Part shown: in pieces, positions 1 to 5,867 of the stretch | How the letters are laid out: the number at the start of each line of letters is the position of its first letter | Numbering within the stretch: position 1 is the first letter of the stretch | NCBI GenBank assembly: GCA_900771035.1 | Contig: CAAGML010000133.1 | Coordinates: forward strand, 1 to 8,940 | Direction of reading: 5' to 3' | From: Bacteroidales bacterium | GTDB lineage: Bacteria > Bacteroidota > Bacteroidia > Bacteroidales > Paludibacteraceae | DNA length: 8,940 nucleotides | The notes under the pieces: generated by a model | What the model was told of the DNA's origin: nothing | Database searches by the model: none | The model's input: the letters and a program-made list of their open reading frames with translations, nothing else | Position numbers and translations under genes: made by a program

Positions 1-511
1 CTCCTGCCATCACACGGCTAACCCTGCCCGCCCTTATCATCTCGCTTGCCGTGATTATGCTGTTCAGTGCCGACGAACATGCTGTGGATATTGTCACCGT
101 TTTCCCGCCAATTCCTATGTTCTTTGCTATTAGTTCGCTGCACGTCTCTGCCAAGTGCAGGCTCTTGTATTTGTCTATTTGGTCATAATGCCTTTCCGTC
201 AAATCCATTCCGCCCACCGTCGTTCCGTTCACAAACCCCATTCCGCCGACATCTTCGACTCTTGCCATTGACAGGGCTTCCCTTGCAGCTTTTATGCCCA
301 ACAGCACCGAGCGTGGCATCTCCCCTTCAATCCCCAACCCTTTTGCCAACATCTCATTGTCAACGTTTACCTTTCCCACCATCTGTTCTCCTATCCCCGG
401 AAAAACGGCAAGCCCTATTCCGCAGCGTTCATTCCGCAACGAAACCTCCGTCTCTTTCACCCCTTCTCCTATGGCTGAGACCACCCCGCAACCTGTTATG
501 GCTATCCTCAC
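1..511 (-). CDS. Beta-ketoacyl-ACP synthase (FabF-like), 3' end outside window
   Basis: This is the N-terminal 170 residues of a ketosynthase; the rest lies beyond the left edge. It would catalyse decarboxylative Claisen condensation of an acyl chain with malonyl-ACP in the cytosol. The start reads MRIAITGCGVVSAIGEG, the usual first strand and turn of the thiolase fold. The nucleophile motif is STACSSAL, with Cys145. The two catalytic histidines would lie in the missing part. I chose GTG at 511 because it gives the expected N-terminus and overlaps the TGA of the upstream ACP gene (GTGA), a coupling arrangement repeated elsewhere in the operon. No ATG gives a full N-terminus. The neighbouring ACP is its likely carrier partner. 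The family call is firm. Whether it acts as elongating enzyme or in another role cannot be judged without the C-terminus. Confidence 0.9.
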   Translation of the reverse strand, partial: MRIAITGCGVVSAIGEGVKETEVSLRNERCGIGLAVFPGIGEQMVGKVNVDNEMLAKGLGIEGEMPRSVLLGIKAAREALSMARVEDVGGMGFVNGTTVGGMDLTERHYDQIDKYKSLHLAETCSELIAKNIGIGGKTVTISTACSSALNSIITASEMIRAGRVSRVMAG

Positions 512-759
512 CTCTTCGATTCTATGTATTCCACCATGGTGTTGACCGACGCAAACACTCTCTTACTCTCGTTCCTGTCTGTCAGTTTTATCCCATAGTG
601 TTTGTCAAGCACCATCATAAGTTCCAATGCGTCAATCGAGTCAAGCCCCAGTCCTTCCCCGAACAATGGCGCATCGTCCTGAATGTCATCAGGTGTCATT
701 CCTTCAAGGTTCAACGCCTCGATTATCTGTTGTTTCAGTTGTTCTTTTGTTACATTCAT
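508..759 (-). CDS. Acyl carrier protein (first of two; cluster-associated)
   Basis: This 83-residue ACP holds growing acyl intermediates on a 4'-phosphopantetheine arm in the cytosol. The attachment motif is GLGLDSIDALEL, with Ser41 as the modified serine; the DSID form and helix II that follows are typical of PKS/FAS carriers. The acidic helix I and the C-terminal MVEYIE helix fit the four-helix ACP fold. I chose ATG at 759 (MNVTKEQLKQ). An in-frame TTG at 801 would add 14 residues not expected in an ACP. The gene opens a new block after a 143-bp gap and overlaps the next ketosynthase start by GTGA. It differs clearly from the second ACP of the operon, so the two probably serve different enzymes or steps. 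Confidence 0.93.
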   Translation of the reverse strand: MNVTKEQLKQQIIEALNLEGMTPDDIQDDAPLFGEGLGLDSIDALELMMVLDKHYGIKLTDRNESKRVFASVNTMVEYIESKR

Positions 760-842
760 TGCTTGTGTAGTATATGTTATTAAGTTTTTTCTCTTCGGCA
801 ATACACACTCCTCTTAGACACTCTCGCACAAAGTATCCTATG

Positions 843-902
843 GGTAAAAGACGTAGCCCATGCAAACCATAGACGTATCCCAAACGTTACCCCAAAACGT
901 AG
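843..902 (-). repeat. Degenerate phased ACGT repeat in the gap upstream of the ACP gene
   Basis: The 143-bp gap between the half-ketosynthase stop and the ACP start holds four ACGT cores at 851, 873, 884 and 897, spaced 22, 11 and 13 bases. On the minus strand the units read TACGTTTTGGGG, TAACGTTTGGGA, TACGTCTATGG and TACGTCTTTT. The spacing is close to one or two helical turns. Several units loosely resemble the Bacteroidota -7 box (TAnnTTTG), but none matches it exactly. No ORF of useful length covers the region. It could be a regulatory array, a decayed extragenic repeat or an mRNA processing region; the sequence does not decide between them. Confidence 0.5.
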
Positions 903-1430
903 TCAAATCAATTCAACATTCGCCTCAAAGTCGTTCCTTCCTCTACATTCCACCCATCCGACAATTCCTGCTTTCATACCCGACGACCTCACTATCTCCA
1001 TCAGCGTCTCTTTGTCTTCCACCACATAGAAACCACTCTCGCCGTAAAACTTATTACGTATGGCAATCTCTCCTGTGACTATGTTCGGCAATGTATAGAC
1101 AAACAACGCCGGCGAAGGATAGTAATCCCCTTTCTGTATTGTCTTCTCGTATTCCCGGTCGTTGACTATTGACGCAGACCTATTGCCCATTATCACGCCT
1201 CTCTCTTCGCTTGGCACAAACCTCTCCACGCCTTGCAACGAAGCCTCCCTCTGCAACAGCAGTTCCGACGCTATGAACCCCAGTTTCGACAGCGTGTCCA
1301 TCTTGAAGAATTTCGGATAGTCACCCACATACCTCCTATACAGTTCAGTGAGCATCTTCTCGCCGCACTCTTTTGTCTCAACCTGACAGCCGTCCAGAAC
1401 GACCGTCTTACCATCTATGACTATTCTCAT
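903..1430 (-). CDS. Half-length beta-ketoacyl synthase-like protein without catalytic Cys
   Basis: This 175-residue protein resembles only the N-terminal half of a ketosynthase (the Ketoacyl-synt_2 type of domain). The segment FFKMDTLSKLGFIASELLL (about 41-59), then GVIMGNRSAS (79-87), then LFVYTLPNIVTGEIAIRNKF (109-128) follow the order of canonical N-terminal KS elements. Where the active-site strand and its Cys should follow, the sequence reads GFYVVEDKE, so there is no nucleophile. The protein ends soon after at a GWVE segment and has no C-terminal His motifs. It is therefore likely non-catalytic, perhaps a partner or chain-length-type subunit. I chose ATG at 1430 because it overlaps the TGA of the upstream ketosynthase as ATGA; ATG at 1445 is an alternative adding five residues. 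Small proteins like this are known next to Bacteroidota aryl-polyene genes. The exact role is inferred. Confidence 0.8.
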   Translation of the reverse strand: MRIVIDGKTVVLDGCQVETKECGEKMLTELYRRYVGDYPKFFKMDTLSKLGFIASELLLQREASLQGVERFVPSEERGVIMGNRSASIVNDREYEKTIQKGDYYPSPALFVYTLPNIVTGEIAIRNKFYGESGFYVVEDKETLMEIVRSSGMKAGIVGWVECRGRNDFEANVELI

Positions 1431-2473
1431 CTCTTTATCCTCCATCTTACGGCGGCGTTGCTACCGCCAAATCCACTGAGCAGTTTCACGAAACCATTCC
1501 CCTCGCAGCTCCTGTTTTCGTTTGAGGCATTCACATTCTCAACAGTACCCACAGTGACCAATCCCCTTGTCCCCAGCACTATGTTATGCTCAACGGCTTT
1601 CATTGATATGATTGTCTCCAACACCCCTGCTGCCCCCATCGTATGTCCGTAGTAACCTTTCAGGCTGTTGACTGGCATTTCGCCCAACCCTGCCCTGTTT
1701 ATGGCTACAGATTCCATATCGTCGTTGTACAATGACGCAGTACCGTGCAGGTTGACGAATGCCAAATCACCAAAGCCCCCATTCTTGACATCATTAAGAC
1801 ACCTCAACGCACCTTCCCCTGTCCTGCTTGGCCCTGAGATATGGTTGGCGTCATTGTGTATTCCTCCCGCCACATATTCCCACTGCCCCTCTTCTATGTC
1901 ATCTGTCCTTCTCAGAATCATTGCAGCTGCGGCCTCGCCCAGGTTCAGCCCTCTTCTTGCCCCGTCGAACGGTCGGCAAAGTTCGTCCGACAATGCTTTG
2001 AACGACTGGAAACCGCTGACTATAAACGGTGTCTGTATGTCACACCCCATCACTATGGCAGTGTCGTATTTACCCGTATTCAGCATTCTTGCCGCCGTTA
2101 TCTGTGCGCAGACCCCTGACGTGCAAGCGTTGCTAACAACTATTACTCCGTTTTTGTTTCCAAAGTGTTTCGCTATTTTTTTCGATGAATGGTATAATTC
2201 CAAATCCTCGCCTTTGGTCGTTGACACTACGAACAGCACCTTATCTGACGATGCGTCAACCCCGCTTCCCTGTAAAGCCTCTTCCGCCGCCTCTATGCAA
2301 AGTTCCGAAAACACTCTCCTCTCCGTGAACAGCGACGCATAGTAAGGCTGTATCAACCCCTCAGCGTCCTCATGCCGCCTGAGCATAGATTCCCCTCTGC
2401 TCACCTTCACGAAGTTCACTTCGCTACCTACGCCCAACGGCGAAATTATGCTATCCGATACTTTTATTATCAT
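1427..2473 (-). CDS. Beta-ketoacyl-ACP synthase (complete catalytic triad)
   Basis: This is a complete condensing enzyme of 348 residues for chain elongation on ACP. From ATG at 2473, the nucleophile is Cys117 in SNACTSGV. The first histidine is His243 in NLHGTASLYNDD. Lys272 and His277 lie in SLKGYYGHTMGAAG, and the C-terminal GFGGSNAA loop is present, so all catalytic elements of a Cys-His-His KS are there. It is shorter than the usual roughly 400 residues; most of the loss is before the Cys (117 residues here against 145 in the other ketosynthase of this window). ATG at 2473 overlaps the acyltransferase TGA by ATGA; a TTG six bases further upstream is less likely. The half-ketosynthase gene overlaps its 3' end, which suggests the two proteins are made and may act together. 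Family call firm; substrate unknown. Confidence 0.93.
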   Translation of the reverse strand: MIIKVSDSIISPLGVGSEVNFVKVSRGESMLRRHEDAEGLIQPYYASLFTERRVFSELCIEAAEEALQGSGVDASSDKVLFVVSTTKGEDLELYHSSKKIAKHFGNKNGVIVVSNACTSGVCAQITAARMLNTGKYDTAIVMGCDIQTPFIVSGFQSFKALSDELCRPFDGARRGLNLGEAAAAMILRRTDDIEEGQWEYVAGGIHNDANHISGPSRTGEGALRCLNDVKNGGFGDLAFVNLHGTASLYNDDMESVAINRAGLGEMPVNSLKGYYGHTMGAAGVLETIISMKAVEHNIVLGTRGLVTVGTVENVNASNENRSCEGNGFVKLLSGFGGSNAAVRWRIKR

Positions 2474-3339
2474 TTCCAAAAGTCATAGAAATTGTACCAT
2501 TGCGTCGGGTACATCCGCGTAATCCTCTCCATCTCAGTCCCGTATTGTCTCGCCATCTCAGCCGCCGCTTGCCTTACGCCGCCCTCCGCTTTGTATTCTC
2601 GGCAATATATTTTATAGGTATCCCATTTCGTTTTCATCACAAACAACCCCACAACCCTCTTGCCCGTAACAGCCGCCAACAGAAACGGTCCTGCCGGCAG
2701 ATGTGCCGTCCGCCCTAAAATATCCACGTCAAGTGACTTCTCCGAGTTCACCCTCCTGTCAGCATGCAACGACACAATCTCCCCCTCCTGCAAAGCTTTG
2801 TTCACAGCATACACATGGTCCATTGTCTCGTCAACTGTTATGACTTTTATGCCGTTTCGCCCAAAATGCTCTATTCTGTTCCGCATCACCGTAGCGTTCT
2901 CCCCTGCATAGAGCAAAACGTTCATCGGTTTTCTCATTCCCCCCATCAGATAACCCGCCATTTCGTAGTTCCCTATGTGCGAGCCTAATATTATCATTCC
3001 TTCTTCCGACTCTTTCACCTTCATCTCTCTCTCGATGTCGTCATGCTCAATTTTGTACTTCCTTCCTGCATAGACAGCCATTCTGTCCATTATCGCCTGA
3101 CCGAACTGAAAATATGTCGCATACGTCCTCGCCAATGCTTTCAACGGGTTATCCCTGTGGCATCTCCTGAAGTATCTGTAAATGTTGACGCTATGGCTGA
3201 ACCCGAATATTATGTAGAACACAATCACCACCGCCATCACGCTGTAAACCACTCGCACATCCACATATCCGAGCCACCGTGTCAGCGTTTTCAGCATCCA
3301 TGGCGTGCCATCCGATTTTCCGGACCACCCTTTTTTCAT
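2470..3339 (-). CDS. LpxL/HtrB-type lysophospholipid acyltransferase (LPLAT family)
   Basis: This 289-residue protein has the layout of LpxL/HtrB acyltransferases, which move acyl chains from ACP to lipid acceptors at the inner membrane. It opens with GWSGKSDGTPWM, typical of the Bacteroidota members, followed by one hydrophobic membrane segment at about 29-47. The catalytic HX4E motif is HIGNYE, His121 and Glu126, inside ILGSHIGNYEMAGYLMGG. Later segments such as SLHADRRVN and LPAGPFLLAAVTGKRVV are the expected acceptor-binding strands. The end MYPTQWYNFYDFWK is also a family signature. ATG at 3339 lies three bases after the ACP stop, and its own stop overlaps the ketosynthase start. In aryl-polyene-type clusters this enzyme is thought to load the finished chain onto a lipid anchor. 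Here that is inferred from context; a true lipid A acyltransferase role is less likely inside this operon. Confidence 0.88.
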   Translation of the reverse strand: MKKGWSGKSDGTPWMLKTLTRWLGYVDVRVVYSVMAVVIVFYIIFGFSHSVNIYRYFRRCHRDNPLKALARTYATYFQFGQAIMDRMAVYAGRKYKIEHDDIEREMKVKESEEGMIILGSHIGNYEMAGYLMGGMRKPMNVLLYAGENATVMRNRIEHFGRNGIKVITVDETMDHVYAVNKALQEGEIVSLHADRRVNSEKSLDVDILGRTAHLPAGPFLLAAVTGKRVVGLFVMKTKWDTYKIYCREYKAEGGVRQAAAEMARQYGTEMERITRMYPTQWYNFYDFWK

Positions 3340-3342
3340 TAA

Positions 3343-3576
3343 CTAATGCTTTTCTATAACATCATACAAATCCTGCAACGTTTTCACCCTCTTCAGTTCC
3401 TCTTTGCCCAACGAGATTCCGAATGCCTCATGCACCAGCACTGCCACATCCACGACATCCAGACTGTCAATATCCAAATCATCCTTCAGCCTCAATGTCG
3501 GCAGCAATTCCCCATCAATCTCGAACTCCTCTCTCAGCCGTTCATTAACCGTCTCTATTATCTCATTTCTTTCCAT
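3343..3576 (-). CDS. Acyl carrier protein (second of two)
   Basis: This 77-residue ACP carries the phosphopantetheine site in DDLDIDSLDVVDV, with Ser38. It is closer to a FabF/FAS-type carrier than the other ACP of the window, with an acidic recognition helix after the serine and the closing helix LQDLYDVIEKH. The start ATG at 3576 is three bases after the TGA of the barrel protein gene. It lies immediately before the acyltransferase gene (three-base gap after TAG), so it probably presents the chain to that enzyme or to the adjacent full ketosynthase. The call is firm; the partner assignment is inferred from gene order. Confidence 0.94.
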   Translation of the reverse strand: MERNEIIETVNERLREEFEIDGELLPTLRLKDDLDIDSLDVVDVAVLVHEAFGISLGKEELKRVKTLQDLYDVIEKH

Positions 3577-3579
3577 TAA

Positions 3580-4239
3580 TCACTTGATTTTCTCTTCGCC
3601 GAAACAGTATCTCAGCGAGAAATTTGCACCCCAGTCGAACATCAGGGCAGACTGAGTCCTGAAATTATCATACCAATCCCCTCCTGATGTCATATAAGTC
3701 TGTGCCATACCAGGTCTCAACTCGATACCCAACACCAGTGGAGCACCGTTGAAACTGAACTCTACACCCATCATCAGGTGTTGGCTCATTTTGAACCACG
3801 GACGGAACGAATCTTCTGGTCTGCACATCAACGAGGCATCGTCAAAGTTTCCTCCCCACAAAGCACCAAGACCTACTCCGCCGCCTGCGAACCAATACAT
3901 GTTACCAAGTTCCCAACGTCCTATTTTCCCTTGATACAAAAATGACGGCTCAATCATTGCCGACTGGTACTCTCCCCCACTCTCTGTCGTTGTCCTGAAT
4001 TCCGTCAGGAACTCTTTACGCACTCCGTTAGTCACCGTACTCCACAACGCCCAGTTCGGCGAAAGTCCCATTTGCCAATATGCATCCACTTGCAGCACGA
4101 AATGCGAGTTGTTGCTCACAAAACCTTTATACGAGACACCGTTGACAGTTCCCAAAGTCACGCCCACGCTGTGTCTGTATCCACCGGCATACATCGCCAT
4201 CGAAACAGCAAGCATCGCAATAATCAGCTTTCCTTTCAT
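3580..4239 (-). CDS. Predicted outer-membrane beta-barrel protein, function unknown
   Basis: This 219-residue protein starts with a clear signal peptide (Lys-rich n-region, hydrophobic core IIAMLAVSMAM, probable cleavage near AMYA-GG), so it leaves the cytoplasm. The mature part has many short amphipathic strands with aromatic ends and glycine-rich turns (for example FVLQVDAYWQMGLSPNWALW, FAGGGVGLGALWGG, GVEFSFN), and the last strand reads NFSLRYCF. This looks like a small eight- to ten-stranded outer-membrane barrel. I do not recognise a named family. It sits between the enoyl reductase gene (8-bp gap) and an ACP gene (three-base gap), so it is cotranscribed with lipid-chain enzymes. A role in surface placement or transport of the product, or as an envelope sensor, is possible but not shown. 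The C-terminal GEEKIK tail after the last strand is a little unusual for a barrel. Confidence 0.75.
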   Translation of the reverse strand: MKGKLIIAMLAVSMAMYAGGYRHSVGVTLGTVNGVSYKGFVSNNSHFVLQVDAYWQMGLSPNWALWSTVTNGVRKEFLTEFRTTTESGGEYQSAMIEPSFLYQGKIGRWELGNMYWFAGGGVGLGALWGGNFDDASLMCRPEDSFRPWFKMSQHLMMGVEFSFNGAPLVLGIELRPGMAQTYMTSGGDWYDNFRTQSALMFDWGANFSLRYCFGEEKIK

Positions 4240-4247
4240 AGTCTATG

Positions 4248-5096
4248 TTATTTGTTATCAAACTTTCCGAAATGGTTCATGAACTTCTCCGTCATTACCG
4301 ATTGGCTGAACCCCCCGTCGTTGTATATTGTCTGCATTGTCACCTTCCTCGTATAATCCGAAAACAGCATCGCACACAATCCCGCGCACTCCTCTTTCGA
4401 CGCATTCCCCAACGGAGCCATATTCTCCGTATATTCCCTGAAGAAATCCATCTGCCCGAAACTCTTTCCCGCCCTCGACGCAACTGCCGACTGCGATATA
4501 CAGTTCACCCTTATCCCCCTTTTTGCCCCGCAGACGCCACCCATGTTTCTCGCCACGCTCTCCAACAACGCCTTTGCGTCACTCATATCGTTATAGTTGG
4601 CCATATACCTGCTCGCTGCTATAAACGACAGTGCCACCACCGAGCACCCCTCCGCCAGCGTCTCACTCTCCACGCCGCACCTCAGTATCTTGTGCAGCGA
4701 CATTGCCGACACATCAACCGTCGTGTTGAAGTAGTTGTAATTCATCTCCTCATACTCCACATGCCGCCTAATGTTCTGCGACATTGCCACCGAGTGCAGC
4801 ACGAAGTCTATCTTGCCGCCCAGTCTCTCCACAGACTCGTCCAGCAAATGCCTTATATCATCCACATTGGTCGCATCTGCGGCTATCAGCTCCACGCCTG
4901 CCTCCCCGGCAAGTCTCGACACACTGCCCAACCTTATCGCCAATGCGCTGTTTGTCAGCACTATGTTCGCTCCTTCCATCAGACATCTTTGTGCGACGCT
5001 CCACGCAATCGACTCTTCATCCACGACTCCGAAAACTATGCCTCGTTTTCCTGCCAGCAAACCGTGCGGCTCCATATTCATCTTTTCTCTTTCCAT
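4248..5096 (-). CDS. FabI-family enoyl-ACP reductase (SDR), probable cluster paralog
   Basis: This 282-residue short-chain dehydrogenase would reduce trans-2-enoyl-ACP with NAD(P)H in the cytosol. N-terminal features are GKRGIVFGVVDEESIAWSVA (nucleotide-binding turn and FabI's SIAW) and ADATNVDDI. In the middle is KIDFVLHSVAMS. The active-site stretch ALSFIAASRYMANYNDMSDAK holds Tyr168 and Lys175 in the FabI Y-x6-K spacing. The position of E. coli FabI Tyr146 is Phe158, as in InhA (Phe149). The end has RVNCISQSA, NMAPLGNAS and the typical FabI stretch VTMQTIYNDGGFS. The fold and catalytic residues are therefore intact. The start at 5096 lies six bases after a possible 34-residue leader ORF; ATGs at codons 6 and 8 are alternatives. 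Its place inside a KS/ACP operon suggests a dedicated copy beside the housekeeping FabI, but the latter is not in view. Confidence 0.88.
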   Translation of the reverse strand: MEREKMNMEPHGLLAGKRGIVFGVVDEESIAWSVAQRCLMEGANIVLTNSALAIRLGSVSRLAGEAGVELIAADATNVDDIRHLLDESVERLGGKIDFVLHSVAMSQNIRRHVEYEEMNYNYFNTTVDVSAMSLHKILRCGVESETLAEGCSVVALSFIAASRYMANYNDMSDAKALLESVARNMGGVCGAKRGIRVNCISQSAVASRAGKSFGQMDFFREYTENMAPLGNASKEECAGLCAMLFSDYTRKVTMQTIYNDGGFSQSVMTEKFMNHFGKFDNK

Positions 5097-5102
5097 ATTA
5101 TT

Positions 5103-5207
5103 TCATCTTTTTTTTCTGAATAACTGCTCCAAAGCCTTTGCCCTGCTCCTGTAATCTTCCCCAAACCTATCATCACCTATCCCTATAGGCTCCATTCCCT
5201 TGTCCAT
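5103..5207 (-). CDS. Possible 34-residue small protein at the head of the operon
   Basis: An ATG at 5207 opens a 34-codon frame ending in TGA at 5103, six bases before the enoyl reductase start. The peptide starts MDKGMEPIGIGDDRFGEDYR and ends with a basic tail, LFRKKR; the second half (about 17-33) could form one charged helix. There is no signal peptide or membrane segment. Support for translation is a purine-rich GGAGGGAG eight bases upstream and a position as first frame after the promoter. Codon choice (AGG, GGG, ATA) resembles the downstream genes. Against it: the whole sense strand is purine-rich, so both ORF and ribosome site could arise by chance. I recognise no family. It may be a small cluster protein, a leader coupling translation to the reductase, or non-coding. 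Confidence 0.45.
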   Translation of the reverse strand: MDKGMEPIGIGDDRFGEDYRSRAKALEQLFRKKR

Positions 5208-5215
5208 ATTACAAT

Positions 5216-5223
5216 CTCCCTCC
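5216..5223 (-). promoter_or_regulatory. Shine-Dalgarno-like site for the 34-residue ORF
   Basis: GGAGGGAG lies eight bases before the ATG at 5207. Strong Shine-Dalgarno sequences are uncommon in Bacteroidota, so this match supports translation of the small ORF, though the purine-rich strand weakens the argument. Confidence 0.4.
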
Positions 5224-5296
5224 ACATTACCTCATACAACATTTCAACGAATGCAAAGCCCGGATTCACGCTGACCACTCAACGTCAAAATCGATG

Positions 5297-5328
5297 CAAA
5301 GGTACGATTTTTTTTCCAAACAGCCAAA
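5297..5328 (-). promoter_or_regulatory. Bacteroidota vegetative promoter of the KS/ACP operon
   Basis: On the minus strand TTTG (5328-5325) is followed after exactly 20 bases by TACCTTTG (5304-5297), a full match to the Bacteroidota -33 TTTG / -7 TAnnTTTG consensus. The spacer ends in an A-run. The predicted start of transcription is near 5290, giving a leader of about 80 bases before the ATG at 5207. It points into the small ORF and enoyl reductase, so it probably drives the whole operon to the left edge. Confidence 0.75.
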
Positions 5329-5406
5329 CATTTTCATGCAAATATACGGAAATATTTTTCCAACCTCCCCTACATAAACCAACCCTATATTCATCGACAG
5401 AACCAA

Positions 5407-5838
5407 TCACAAACAAGCAGAAACCACAAAACTGACCACAAGCAACAGCGAAATGCCAAACACCTGCTTTATTTTCCCCGCACGTGAAAAGATGACAATC
5501 ATATATACGCTAAAGACAAAAGCAACAAGACCCATCAAAGCAAGCAAAATTATGTAAATCAACGCACCCCCGTTCCACCAACAACAACTGACAGCCAGCT
5601 TATCAAAAACGTTTACCGACAAGACAACACTTGGAGCAATCCACCAGAACCGCATCATTTCACCCCTATCCTTATCCGCCTTCCTCACCTCGCGGTAAAT
5701 CTCATACAAACACGGCAGAAGCAGCAATATCGCAACCAGACAGAGCAATGGTCCAATGACGAGTGACAACATCACACTGTCCAAAAACAAAAGAAAAAAG
5801 ATTATAAGCCTATAGTATGCGTTTTCTAAGAGTTTCAT
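5407..5838 (-). CDS. Integral membrane protein, function unknown
   Basis: This 143-residue protein is strongly hydrophobic and I do not recognise a family. It begins MKLLENAYYR, then has a long hydrophobic stretch at about 11-44 that can hold two membrane helices. A charged cytoplasm-like loop follows (YREVRKADKDRGEMMR, about 48-63), with further helices at about 65-85, 91-118 and 124-142. There is no signal peptide cleavage site, and no catalytic or binding motif stands out. The two adjacent cysteines and tryptophans near 85-88 (CCWW) are unusual. The ATG at 5838 is 29 bases after the nucleotidyltransferase stop, so the two are probably cotranscribed. Whether they share a function is unknown. 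Composition is AT-richer than the KS/ACP operon, consistent with a separate accessory unit. Confidence 0.72.
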   Translation of the reverse strand: MKLLENAYYRLIIFFLLFLDSVMLSLVIGPLLCLVAILLLLPCLYEIYREVRKADKDRGEMMRFWWIAPSVVLSVNVFDKLAVSCCWWNGGALIYIILLALMGLVAFVFSVYMIVIFSRAGKIKQVFGISLLLVVSFVVSACL

Positions 5839-5867
5839 AAAACTCCCCGAACAATATATCCCTTACC

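Larger units (their letters stand above)
5208..5406. other. 199-bp intergenic region with promoter, second -7-like box and short palindrome
   Basis: This gap separates the membrane protein stop from the KS/ACP operon. Besides the main promoter it holds a second exact -7 box, TATATTTG at 5346-5339 (minus strand), but I see no TTTG at the right distance before it. Just upstream is a small palindrome, GGAAATATTTTTCC at 5348-5361 (5-bp arms GGAAA/TTTCC), which could be a weak transcription end for the preceding genes or an operator. No RNA gene or further ORF is supported. Confidence 0.45.

Noticed and set aside
67..783. Plus-strand open frame covering the ketosynthase and ACP genes
   Set aside because: It lies opposite two genes with clear active-site motifs (STACSSAL and LDSIDALEL). 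Its Ser/Pro/Leu-rich translation is a by-product of the purine-rich sense strand.
760..801. Longer ACP starting at TTG 801
   Set aside because: The 14 extra residues do not match ACP N-termini, and ATG at 759 gives a normal 83-residue ACP.
843..902. CRISPR-like array in the repeat region
   Set aside because: The units are short (about 11-13 bases), degenerate and without spacers of constant length; no cas genes are near.
1668..2342. Plus-strand open frame opposite the complete ketosynthase
   Set aside because: Antisense shadow without recognisable features; the minus strand holds all catalytic residues of a KS.
4245..5123. Long plus-strand open frame opposite the enoyl reductase gene
   Set aside because: It is the antisense shadow of a well-supported FabI-family gene. 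The translation is rich in His, Arg, Cys and Pro and shows no domain or signal.
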